Assembly (NCBI GenBank): GCA_902778895.1
Contig: CACYZF010000005.1
Location: 62,001 to 126,000, forward strand
DNA from: an uncultured bacterium
GTDB lineage: Bacteria > Verrucomicrobiota > Lentisphaeria > Victivallales > UBA1829
Direction of reading: 5' to 3'
Length of the DNA stretch: 64,000 nucleotides
A program made the position numbers and the translations under genes. The notes below the pieces were generated by a model that made no database searches, had not been told where the DNA came from, and saw nothing but the letters and a program-made list of their open reading frames with translations. Positions 1-7,514 of the stretch are shown piece by piece (the first letter of the stretch is position 1; each line of letters starts with the position of its first letter).

Positions 1-798
1 AATATTCGATATATCTCCAGAGAAAACAGAGGTGTTGCAGCATCAAGAAATGAAGGTTTGTTGGCGGCACAAGGCCACTATGTTTATTTTCTTGATTCGG
101 ATGATGAAATAACAAAAGGTACATTGTTGCATTATAAGAACCGGATCAACAAGTTTTTTGGATTTGATTTGATTGCATTTGGTTACAAGATGATCCGCAA
201 TAATGGGAATGAACACTTGTATGTAAATCATAAACTGAACGGTCTTGTCCTGAAAAATCAGGAATTTGCAGATCTTATTTTTCGGAGTCTTCTTTTTATG
301 CACATATGCAGCGTGCTGTTTCATAGGGATTTTCTGATACGGAACAAATTTTTTTTCAAGGAAGGCATCAGGATTGGAGAAGATTTCGACTTTCTGCAGG
401 ACGTTTCGCTTTGTTCAAAAAGAGTTTACTACGATGAGAGGATATGCTTCATTTACAAACTGAGAAGAGGTTCGGCGACAGATGGTCATCATAGATATAA
501 CTCCGATTTCTATAAAGCGCTGCTGCTATGTTTCAGGAAGGCGGATTCGGCAAAAGGGATACTGGAAGAGCAAACGATCAATTGTTTCCTGGCTACCAGA
601 TATTCGGCTCATTTGAGGTTGTACTTGCAATCGCGATACAAATCAAAAGAATTAAACGGCTTCTTTCTGCAGAATCGTTCATGCCTGTATAAAAAGATGC
701 ATAGAAGCAGACCCATAATAATGCTGGTCATCTATTTCTTTCGAGTTCTGCCGATAGGTTTTATTCTTAAAACATTGAAATCCACATCCCCGCAGTGA
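1..798 (+). CDS. Family 2 glycosyltransferase, 5' truncated
   Basis: The reading frame is open from base 1, so the true start lies outside the window and about 265 C-terminal residues remain. The first residues read NIRYISRENRGVAASRNEG, followed by YFLDSDDE, the sequence around the nucleotide-sugar/metal binding DxD of GT-A fold family 2 glycosyltransferases. Such enzymes transfer a sugar from a nucleotide-sugar donor, usually for surface polysaccharide or O-antigen. The C-terminal half is Lys/Arg/Phe-rich and ends in a hydrophobic stretch (IIMLVIYFFRVLPIGFIL), perhaps a membrane association helix. Base composition is clearly more AT-rich than everything downstream, which fits the edge of a polysaccharide locus of foreign origin. 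Family is confident; substrate unknown. Confidence 0.85.
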   Translation, partial: NIRYISRENRGVAASRNEGLLAAQGHYVYFLDSDDEITKGTLLHYKNRINKFFGFDLIAFGYKMIRNNGNEHLYVNHKLNGLVLKNQEFADLIFRSLLFMHICSVLFHRDFLIRNKFFFKEGIRIGEDFDFLQDVSLCSKRVYYDERICFIYKLRRGSATDGHHRYNSDFYKALLLCFRKADSAKGILEEQTINCFLATRYSAHLRLYLQSRYKSKELNGFFLQNRSCLYKKMHRSRPIIMLVIYFFRVLPIGFILKTLKSTSPQ

Positions 799-1130
799 AA
801 AAACATTTTTGTATACAATTGTGCTTCCCGTACAACATGGGGCCCGATTCCGCCAGGAAAAGACGTTTCGATTGAAATACAAATTACCATCCTGATTGGT
901 AAAAGTGAGGGAGAGAAATGATCCGCTTTTATTGTTGTTACCGTAAACATTGAAAACAGGTAGAAGTATACGAGGTTTTGGACAGTCTTTCACGGACGAC
1001 CCGAAATCTCGTTTTTTTTCCATTCTGAGAAACCTCTGGTTGTGTTCGTTCCTGCGTATCGGGATTCATTCTGATCCGGTATGAGTTGCCTCAGCTTCTG
1101 CCGTGAACGATAATTACATCTTCAGAAAAC

Positions 1131-1170
1131 AATCAGCCCCCGAAGCCGGCGATGGTTCCGGGGGCTGATT
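1131..1170. repeat. GC-rich hairpin, copy 1 of a recurring element
   Basis: Perfect 12-bp inverted repeat: left arm 1131-1142 (AATCAGCCCCCG) and right arm 1159-1170, loop 16 b containing GATGGTT. There is no T-run after it, so it may act as a weak terminator or processing site. Near-copies with the same loop word and arms occur at 3565-3591 and 36808-36841, with a decayed half at about 26971-26987. Confidence 0.7.
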
Positions 1171-1249
1171 GTGTTCAATCGGCTTTGTTTGCAAAAAATA
1201 TATAAATGAGAAAAATCCTTTTTTTTAACAGATTTGACAAAAGAACAAC

Positions 1250-1278
1250 TTGAAAAAATACATGACTGGATGTATAGT
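1250..1278 (+). promoter_or_regulatory. Promoter of HK1
   Basis: TTGAAA (1250-1255), 17-b spacer, TATAGT (1273-1278) preceded directly by TG. Transcription would start near 1285 and give a leader of about 90 b that contains the 13-C tract. A second TTGACA sits at 1234-1239 without a matching -10. Confidence 0.55.
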
Positions 1279-1327
1279 ATATTGTCAAGATGCAACCCTC
1301 CTTACAAGCATGAGAGCCGAATGATTA

Positions 1328-1340
1328 CCCCCCCCCCCCC
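1328..1340 (+). repeat. Homopolymeric tract of 13 C
   Basis: Thirteen consecutive C, 34 b upstream of the HK1 start and inside its predicted leader. Tracts of this length are prone to slipped-strand length change, so it could vary expression or RNA structure; it could also be a place of sequencing error. Confidence 0.9.
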
Positions 1341-1374
1341 GTTTTGAGTAACATGCCGTGCGTCAGGTGATATC

Positions 1375-3267
1375 ATGCAGGATTACCTTTATTCCGTAAT
1401 CGCATTCCTGGCGATCGTAATCCATCTGATTATCAACTTTGACATGTTCCCGTTCCACGGGCGGAGGATGTCGCATATCCGTTGCGCGCACGAGTATCGC
1501 GGCTTTCTGGCAGGCATCTTTTATCTCTACATAACGGATGCTCTTTGGGGCGTATTTGCGGGACTTGGCTGGACAAAAGCCCTGTACTTCGATACGATGT
1601 CCTTTTTCATCGCGACTGCCGTATCCATTCTCATGATGTGCCATTTCATCATCACCTATCTGGGGGCCAGCGGATGGAGGTCGCGGGTACTCGCCTGGTT
1701 CGGGTATGTGCTTTTGTCCCTGTACGTCTTGATGTTGTTCGTAAACGTCTTCAAACCCTGCCTGTTCTATTTTGATGCGGATGGCAGATATGTCACCGGA
1801 TCCCTGCGCAACTTCATGTACTATCCTCTGGTTGCCGCAAGTGCTCTGATGGCAATCAACGTGTTCGTAAAGGCCTTTGGCAGTCAGGGCACCATGCGCA
1901 GGCGATACATCGTGGTAGCCCTGTTCTGCCTCACGATGGGCGGAGCCATTCTCCTGCAGATCCTCTGGACGCTCTGGCCGTTTTACGCGCTCGGCTGCCT
2001 CATCAGCAACTGCTTCATCCATGTCTTCCTCATCGAGGACGAACGTTTCGAACTGCAGCAGGACATCATCCGGCACGAACAGAAAATGAAACACATGGAG
2101 GAGAGCGAGAAGGCCCGGAGCATGTTCTTCAGCACCGTGAGCCACGACATCCGCACGCCGCTCAACGCCATCATCGGCTACTCCGAACTCCTGCTCGACG
2201 GCATCGACGACCGGTATGAACGGTCCAAGGCGCTGTCCGCCATTTCCACCAGCGGGCACACGCTGCTTGAGCTCATCAACGATGTGCTTGACCTCTCCAA
2301 GCTCGAATCCGGCAAGATGGTCATCAAGAAGGAACCCACCGACGTCTGCGAACTCATTTCCTCCGTGGTCCATTCCTTCGAAGTGACCGTCAGGCACCGC
2401 AATATCGAGCTGAAGGAGGACTACGGCGAATTACCCGTGCTCGAGATCGACCCCCAGCGTGTCCGGCAGATCCTCTTCAACCTCATCGGCAACGCCGCCA
2501 AATTCACCGAGGAGGGGGAGATCTGTGTCAGGGCTTCGTTCCGGAACGATATCGACGACGAAAAGGGCGTGTTCACGCTTTCCGTTTCGGACACGGGCTG
2601 CGGGATTGCGGAGGAAGACAAAGACAAGGTGATGAACCCATTCGTGCAGGTGGGTTCGCAGGCGAAGATCAAGGGGACCGGCCTCGGACTCCCCATCTGC
2701 AAGCAGCTCGCCGCCAGCATGGGCGGACAGCTTTCGTTTGTGTCCCAGCTCGGGAAGGGTTCGACCTTCACCCTCGAACTCTTCAACGTGAAAAAAACGG
2801 AGGCTGACAAGGAGCAGCCCGATCTTTTCAGGGACGAAACCGCCCGCACGGGAGACACCACCGGCAGAATACGCATTGGGGAAGCTGGCGATGGGCGGAA
2901 ATCCGCGAAGAGCTGCCGCCTCCTGATCGTCGACGATGTCCCGCTGAATCTGTCTGTGCTGAAGGCGCTCCTCAAAAAAATCGGCGTGAACGACGTCGAG
3001 ACCGCCGTCGACGGCCGGGACGCTTGGGAAAAGATTCAAGACACAGAACGACCGTTCGACTGCGTCCTGACCGACATCTGGATGCCGGAAATGAATGGCA
3101 GGGAGCTGGTCGTGAAGATCCGGGCGGACGAACGCTTTGCAGAGCTTCCGGTCTATGCCGTCACCGCGGACGTCGAGGAGCAGAAGAACTTTGCTGAACG
3201 CGGATTCACAGGGGTACTCCTGAAGCCGCTCACCATTGAAACGCTTTCAGATTTTTTCAAGGGATAG
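1375..3267 (+). CDS. Membrane hybrid histidine kinase (HK1)
   Basis: A 630-residue sensor kinase. About seven hydrophobic segments fill residues 6-220 with no sizeable extracytoplasmic domain, so the signal is probably sensed in or near the membrane. A short linker leads to HisKA with the phospho-acceptor His257 in SHDIRTPLNA, then an HATPase_c domain (N-box LIGNAAKF, G-boxes DTGCG and GTGLGL), a linker rich in Asp/Glu, and a receiver domain with acidic pair DD near 524 and phospho-acceptor Asp567 in TDIWMPEMNG. Phosphate should move His to Asp in cis; the downstream phosphotransfer partner is not in the window. The kinase and receiver are strikingly similar to those of HK2 (27269-32014), while the sensor halves are unrelated. 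ATG at 1375 follows CAGGTGA. Confidence 0.93.
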   Translation: MQDYLYSVIAFLAIVIHLIINFDMFPFHGRRMSHIRCAHEYRGFLAGIFYLYITDALWGVFAGLGWTKALYFDTMSFFIATAVSILMMCHFIITYLGASGWRSRVLAWFGYVLLSLYVLMLFVNVFKPCLFYFDADGRYVTGSLRNFMYYPLVAASALMAINVFVKAFGSQGTMRRRYIVVALFCLTMGGAILLQILWTLWPFYALGCLISNCFIHVFLIEDERFELQQDIIRHEQKMKHMEESEKARSMFFSTVSHDIRTPLNAIIGYSELLLDGIDDRYERSKALSAISTSGHTLLELINDVLDLSKLESGKMVIKKEPTDVCELISSVVHSFEVTVRHRNIELKEDYGELPVLEIDPQRVRQILFNLIGNAAKFTEEGEICVRASFRNDIDDEKGVFTLSVSDTGCGIAEEDKDKVMNPFVQVGSQAKIKGTGLGLPICKQLAASMGGQLSFVSQLGKGSTFTLELFNVKKTEADKEQPDLFRDETARTGDTTGRIRIGEAGDGRKSAKSCRLLIVDDVPLNLSVLKALLKKIGVNDVETAVDGRDAWEKIQDTERPFDCVLTDIWMPEMNGRELVVKIRADERFAELPVYAVTADVEEQKNFAERGFTGVLLKPLTIETLSDFFKG

Positions 3268-3279
3268 AGAGATTCCCCT

Positions 3280-3534
3280 ATGGCAGACTTCTCTTCCGGA
3301 AAGCAGTGTGACAGATGCGGAGCCAAGCTCGCCGCGGGCAGGCTCTTCCGTATCCCGTGGACGGGCGATCTTCTCTGCAAAGATTGCATCGGCAGGGACA
3401 GCAGTCTTCAGCAGATGTTCGCCGAAATCGATTCCCTGGCGTATGACCGGCATCTGCACGATCTCGGTATCCCGACCGATCTCCCTGACGGGACGGACAT
3501 GCCCGTGTATATCCTCGAGCCGGACGAAAATTGA
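3280..3534 (+). CDS. Small zinc-ribbon-like protein
   Basis: 84 residues, starting 12 b after the HK1 stop and probably co-transcribed with it. Two Cys pairs, CDRCG near residue 10 and CKDC near residue 33, are spaced as in a treble-clef or zinc-ribbon knuckle and likely bind one zinc. The acidic C-terminus (ILEPDEN) and lack of any membrane segment suggest a cytosolic protein. No family is recognised. Co-location with the kinase suggests a partner or regulator, but that is inference. The ribosome binding site is weak (AGAGAG), so translation may be coupled to HK1. Confidence 0.65.
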   Translation: MADFSSGKQCDRCGAKLAAGRLFRIPWTGDLLCKDCIGRDSSLQQMFAEIDSLAYDRHLHDLGIPTDLPDGTDMPVYILEPDEN

Positions 3535-3564
3535 ACTGCCTCATCCGCTCCTGAATCAGCATCA

Positions 3565-3591
3565 GCCCCCGAAGCCGATGGTTCCGGGGGC
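3565..3591. terminator. GC-rich hairpin, copy 2, after HK1/zinc-ribbon genes
   Basis: GCCCCCG (3565-3571) pairs with CGGGGGC (3585-3591); the loop again contains GATGGTT. It lies 30 b after the zinc-ribbon stop, where a terminator is expected, but no T-run follows. Confidence 0.5.
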
Positions 3592-3985
3592 GGCCTTATG
3601 TGTTACCGGTTTTTGCAAGGTGTGCACGTGCATTCGAACAAACACCTGGTGACTCATAAAATGAGACGGACTGAGCTTTTTTCGAGATTCCTTCGAGATT
3701 TGAAGGTTTTCCCGATAACGCTGTAAGGCAAGCCGAACTGTCGACTTGTTTTTCATTGCTGTTTTCGTTTCCGGGGATAATGTGTCATGCGGCGGCAGTC
3801 TGTATGTGCTCCGCGGGGGGTGTATTCTCAGCGTTCGATATTCGGGCGAAACAGCAACCGGCTGGATCGCTATTTTCTCCAAAAGCATGTTTGAGCATAC
3901 GAAGGCGGGTTACAGGAAAAAAACGCTGGGGGGAAGCGCATTTATGAATTTACGAAATATGTAGGCTGATTCATAAGAAAAGCGC

Positions 3986-4014
3986 TTGACAAACGATAAA
4001 ATGTGTGATATGGT
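3986..4014 (+). promoter_or_regulatory. Promoter upstream of the propeller gene and redox-terpenoid operon
   Basis: TTGACA (3986-3991), 17-b spacer, TATGGT (4009-4014). It is the only good promoter seen before the 20-kb gene run that ends at 24621, so it may drive the whole set, although an unseen promoter in 5456-5675 is possible. Confidence 0.6.
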
Positions 4015-4186
4015 AATGTTTAGCGAATAAAACATGCCGTTGCGATGCGTTTCGGTTGAGCTTGAATCGTATGAAAACGAAACAGGAATCTGCAAACACG
4101 TTGTGGCGGCTGGATTGAACAGAAACACCTTCAGTCCGTTCAGAGAATCGCGACTGACTGTCTTCATTCACAAGGAGCAAGACATT

Positions 4187-5455
4187 ATGAACAAGACACT
4201 GTTGGCTGCCGCACTGGTCGTCGTTGGCGGAGCATCCCTTTTCGCAGGGGATATCTTCCGTTTCCGCGGCGAGAACTCTCAGGGGATGTACATGCAGGAA
4301 AAGGGGCTTCTGAAGACCTGGCCCCAGGAAGGACTGACCCCGAAATGGACCTATACCGGCCTCGGCGAAGGCTGGTCCAGCCCGATCAAGGTCGGGAACC
4401 GCCTGTACATCACCGGGACAGGCACGGGACGTCCGAGAAAGGAATCCGTTATCTGCCTCGACCTGGACGGCAAGGAAATCTGGAAGACCGTTACCGGTTC
4501 GGCTTGGGAACGTTCGTATCCTGGCGCCCGCAGCACCCCGACCTATGTGCCCGGCGAGAAGGAAGGCGAAGGCCGCCTGGTCGTGACGACCGGTTCCGGC
4601 GAGCTTTTCTGTCTGAACGCCGCCGACGGGAAGATCCTGTGGCAGAAAAACATCGCGAACGAGTACGGCTCCAAGTTCGGTATGTGGGCCATGGCGGAAT
4701 GCCCGGTCGTGAAGGACGGCGTGGTCTTCGTGACCGCGGGCGGCAGCAAGGCGCTCGTCGTGGCACTGAAGGTCGCGGACGGTTCCGTGGTCTGGACAGC
4801 AAAATCCAATGATGACACGCTCGCCTATGTGACCCCTGTCATCGTCGGCGATCAGCTGATCGTGATGACCGCCGGAAAAGTGAACGGCATCAACCTCAAA
4901 GACGGAACCGTGATGTGGGAAGACAATTACGCGAAGACGTCCGGTACGAACGGACGCGGCGGCGTGAACTGCAACTCCCCCACAGTTGAGGATAATCGTT
5001 TCTTCGTGTCCGCCGGATACGATCAGGGCGGTGTCCTGTACGAGTTGAAGAAAGACGGCAAGGGTGTAAATGTCATCTGGACCAATAAAAAACTGGACCC
5101 GCACCACGACTGCACCGTGCTGGTCGACGGCAAGCTCTACGGCTCGAACTGGACCAGCAACAACAGCGGGAACTGGATGTGCGTGGACTGGGAATCGGGC
5201 GAAACGCTTTACGAAACGCCCTGGAGCAACCTTGGCAAGGGATGCGTGATCTATGCCGACGGCCTGATGTACATCTACGAGGAAAAACGCGGCACGCTCG
5301 CATTGCTGAAACCCGGCGAAAAATTCGAGGTCGTCAGCAGTTTCCAGATCAAGTTCGGCGACAAGGAACACTGGGCGCATCCCGTGATCTGCGACGGCAT
5401 CATGTACGTCCGCCACGGAAACGTCCTCGGCGCATTTGACGTCAAGGCGAAATAA
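4187..5455 (+). CDS. Secreted PQQ-like beta-propeller protein
   Basis: 422 residues. Residues 1-21 form a classic Sec signal peptide (MNKTLLAAALVVVGGASLFAG). The mature protein carries repeated blades ending in W-docking motifs (GKEIWKTV, DGKILWQKN, DGSVVWTAK, DGTVMWEDN), the signature of PQQ/BamB-like eight-bladed propellers. Nothing shows the extra residues that bind PQQ itself in quinoprotein dehydrogenases, so a structural or ligand-binding role is as likely as catalysis. ATG 4187 is chosen because AAGGAG lies at 4172-4177. It is the first of four propellers associated with the following operon, separated from it by 220 b that hold a stable inverted repeat. Confidence 0.85.
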   Translation: MNKTLLAAALVVVGGASLFAGDIFRFRGENSQGMYMQEKGLLKTWPQEGLTPKWTYTGLGEGWSSPIKVGNRLYITGTGTGRPRKESVICLDLDGKEIWKTVTGSAWERSYPGARSTPTYVPGEKEGEGRLVVTTGSGELFCLNAADGKILWQKNIANEYGSKFGMWAMAECPVVKDGVVFVTAGGSKALVVALKVADGSVVWTAKSNDDTLAYVTPVIVGDQLIVMTAGKVNGINLKDGTVMWEDNYAKTSGTNGRGGVNCNSPTVEDNRFFVSAGYDQGGVLYELKKDGKGVNVIWTNKKLDPHHDCTVLVDGKLYGSNWTSNNSGNWMCVDWESGETLYETPWSNLGKGCVIYADGLMYIYEEKRGTLALLKPGEKFEVVSSFQIKFGDKEHWAHPVICDGIMYVRHGNVLGAFDVKAK

Positions 5456-5476
5456 GCCTGCCGCATTTACGTCGCT

Positions 5477-5524
5477 CCGGCAAGGTCGAACTTAGGCATG
5501 CTGTGCCTCCGTCTGCCTTGCCGG
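5477..5524 (+). repeat. Nested inverted repeat between propeller and ferredoxin genes
   Basis: Outer arms CCGGCAAGG (5477-5485) and CCTTGCCGG (5516-5524) are perfect complements; between them AGGCA (5494-5498) and TGCCT (5504-5508) form an inner hairpin with a 5-b loop. No T-run follows, so it is unlikely to be a simple terminator. It may be an RNA processing or stability element, or a protein site. Confidence 0.6.
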
Positions 5525-5675
5525 GCTTCCGGTCGTATTTCATTCATCCCCGTGCGCTGAACTCATTCCTCGCAGGAATCCGGCATCTCGCAAATTCGTT
5601 TTCCGTGTTTCCTCTCACGCGCGCACGTGTGCGACCTCAATCTGAATCCGTTTTCTCCCCCCAAAAAAACAGACC

Positions 5676-6308
5676 ATGACCAGCGAAGAACCGATCAAAA
5701 AAAGCAAACTCGTAATCTGCGCCTGCCGGAAGTACAGGAAGATCCCGCAGAACGTGCTGGACGAAGCAATAAAGACCGCGACGGAGGCGGGCGTCCCGTG
5801 CGAGATCGTGCCGGATCTCTGCCTCGACGGCGCATCCGGCAGGAGCATTGACGCGAATACGCTCGTCCTGGCCTGCCAGACGCGCGCCATCCGCGCGATG
5901 TTCGGCCCGGATACCGGCTGCACGGACGTCCGGGCGGCCGATCCGGCTCAGGTTTGCGATACGGTTCGATCTCTTGCAGGGCCGATGGTCTGGATCCCGT
6001 GGTTCCCGGTGATCGACGAAACGCGCTGCGTCAATTGCGGCAAATGCGCCGATTTCTGCATGTTCGGCGTGTATGAGAAAGTCGACGGGCGTTTCCGCGT
6101 CGTGCACCCGGCGGCGTGCAAGACGGACTGTCCCGCCTGCGCCCGGATCTGCCCCGCGAACGCGATCATCTTCCCGAAATCCAAAGAAGACCGCCTGAAC
6201 GGCGCTCTGTCCGAACCCGTCCAGCCGTCGCCCGACGACCAGACGTCATTCCGGGAGCGCCTGGAGTACCGCAAAAAAGTCCGGCTCTTCCGTGACAAAA
6301 TGAGGTAA
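5676..6308 (+). CDS. Ferredoxin-like protein with two [4Fe-4S] motifs
   Basis: 210 residues, no signal peptide. The C-terminal half has C118-x2-C121-x2-C124-x3-C128 and C148-x3-C152-x2-C155-x3-C159-P, a dicluster ferredoxin. The N-terminal half has a predicted alpha/beta unit with its own cysteines (C15, C17, C42, C49, C67) that I cannot assign to a family. The last 40 residues are charged and helical. It lies 9 b before the radical SAM gene and is a plausible electron donor for it or for the diaphorase further down. ATG is preceded by a C6-A7 tract (5657-5669) instead of a clear Shine-Dalgarno site, which is unusual. Function beyond electron transfer is unknown. Confidence 0.8.
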   Translation: MTSEEPIKKSKLVICACRKYRKIPQNVLDEAIKTATEAGVPCEIVPDLCLDGASGRSIDANTLVLACQTRAIRAMFGPDTGCTDVRAADPAQVCDTVRSLAGPMVWIPWFPVIDETRCVNCGKCADFCMFGVYEKVDGRFRVVHPAACKTDCPACARICPANAIIFPKSKEDRLNGALSEPVQPSPDDQTSFRERLEYRKKVRLFRDKMR

Positions 6309-6317
6309 TGGACCGAT

Positions 6318-7514
6318 ATGAACCCTTCCGCCATCACACGCATCCTGACGGGCTGTTCGTGGCGCGCGCAGCGGCATCTGCTGCGGTTCGCCTGGGACGG
6401 ACACCGGACCGTGCGTGCGTTCGAACGGCGGATGAAGGAGGGGAAACCGTTTTTTCCGGCGTTTCTGATGCTGTCGATCACGAATCGGTGCAACCTGAAA
6501 TGCCGCGGTTGCTGGGTGTCGCAGACGACCCCCGTCCGTCAGCTCACGCTGGCGCAGATGCAGGGTATCATCGACACCGCCGCAAAGTATCAATCGCGCT
6601 TCTTCGGGATCCTCGGTGGCGAACCGCTGTTTCACCCGGACCTTCTGACCTTGTTCCGGCGGAATCCGGGCGCGTATTTCCAGCTGTACACGAACGGGAC
6701 GATATTCGACGCGAAGCTGGCCGGAGATCTCGCCGCGCTCGGCAACGTGACGCCGCTCATCAGTATCGAAGGGCTGGAAACCGAATCCCGCCGCAGACGC
6801 GGCCGGGACGACGTTTTCGCGCGTTCGCTCGCCGGACTGGACGCGGCGGTGAAGGCCGGGCTTTTCACCGGCGTGACGGCGAGCATCAACATGAAAAACT
6901 TCGACGAACTCGTGAGCCGGGACTACCTCGATTTTCTGGTCGGCAGGGGCGTTCACTACATCTGGTATTTCATCTACCGTCCGTGCGGCCCCGACCCCGA
7001 CTGCGCGAATGCGCTGGACCGCGCACATGTGCTGGAACTCCGGCGGTTCCTGGTGGAACAGCGCCGGACGGCGAAGATCCTGATCCTGGACGCCTACTGG
7101 GACGCGGACGGACGCGCGCAGTGTCCCGGCGCGATGGGCCTTTCCCATCATATCGCGCCGAACGGCGCAGTGGAGTTCTGCCCGATCATGCAGGCCGCCG
7201 GAGGCATTCTGAACGAAACGGCGTCCAATCTGGAAGCGATCTTCCAGCAGGAAACCGTTCTGGCAAATCTGCGGAAGTTCAGCCCGTCGCAGGGCCGCGA
7301 CTGCATGGTGATCCATTCGCCGCGGGAACTGCTCGATACGCTGAAAGAGAACGGCGCGCAGGATTCCTCGGGACGTGACGGGTTCTTCCGCGAGCTTGCG
7401 GAACGCCCCCCGATGTGCTGTCACGACGTCCCCGGCGGCGAGATCCCCGAACAGTCCGCGGCCTACCGTTTCGGAAAACGCAACTACTTCTTCGGATTCG
7501 GAGCGTACGGATGA
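6318..7514 (+). CDS. Radical SAM enzyme with SPASM-like tail
   Basis: 398 residues. The [4Fe-4S]-SAM motif is C58-x3-C62-x2-C65 (CNLKCRGC), followed by the LGGEPLFHPD segment that binds SAM and by ISIEG. The C-terminal third has a SPASM-like run (QCPGAMG, then PNGAVEFCP, later MCCHD) that could hold auxiliary Fe-S clusters. Members of this superfamily abstract hydrogen from unreactive positions of peptides, cofactors or lipids. Flanked by a ferredoxin and a polyprenyl synthase fusion, with a 4-b ATGA overlap to the latter; a lipid or terpenoid substrate is a reasonable inference. It does not look like the hopanoid enzyme HpnH (no matching C-terminal domain). Confidence 0.85.
   Translation: MNPSAITRILTGCSWRAQRHLLRFAWDGHRTVRAFERRMKEGKPFFPAFLMLSITNRCNLKCRGCWVSQTTPVRQLTLAQMQGIIDTAAKYQSRFFGILGGEPLFHPDLLTLFRRNPGAYFQLYTNGTIFDAKLAGDLAALGNVTPLISIEGLETESRRRRGRDDVFARSLAGLDAAVKAGLFTGVTASINMKNFDELVSRDYLDFLVGRGVHYIWYFIYRPCGPDPDCANALDRAHVLELRRFLVEQRRTAKILILDAYWDADGRAQCPGAMGLSHHIAPNGAVEFCPIMQAAGGILNETASNLEAIFQQETVLANLRKFSPSQGRDCMVIHSPRELLDTLKENGAQDSSGRDGFFRELAERPPMCCHDVPGGEIPEQSAAYRFGKRNYFFGFGAYG

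Larger units (their letters stand above)
799..1374. other. Intergenic region before HK1
   Basis: No convincing gene. It holds a GC-rich hairpin (1131-1170), a good promoter (1250-1278) and a 13-C tract (1328-1340) in the predicted leader of the kinase gene. The first 300 bases are AT-rich and show no conserved frame; the open frames on the minus strand have no ribosome binding site or recognisable product. Confidence 0.6.
3535..4186. other. Intergenic region and leader of the propeller gene
   Basis: Contains hairpin copy 2 (3565-3591), then about 390 b in which short frames exist on both strands but none has a good start or a recognisable product. A strong promoter lies at 3986-4014. An ATG at 4034 is in frame with the propeller gene but lacks a ribosome binding site and would put residues ahead of a perfect signal peptide; 4034-4186 is therefore treated as leader RNA of about 170 b. 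Confidence 0.6.

Noticed and set aside
4034..4186. Upstream extension of the first propeller gene
   Set aside because: No ribosome binding site at 4034, while AAGGAG and a signal peptide mark 4187.
4187..5455. True PQQ-dependent dehydrogenase
   Set aside because: No adjacent-Cys pair, metal-binding Glu/Asn/Asp set or haem motif was seen; only the propeller repeats are shared.
6318..7514. HpnH-type hopanoid enzyme
   Set aside because: The CxxxCxxC surroundings and the SPASM-like C-terminus differ from HpnH.
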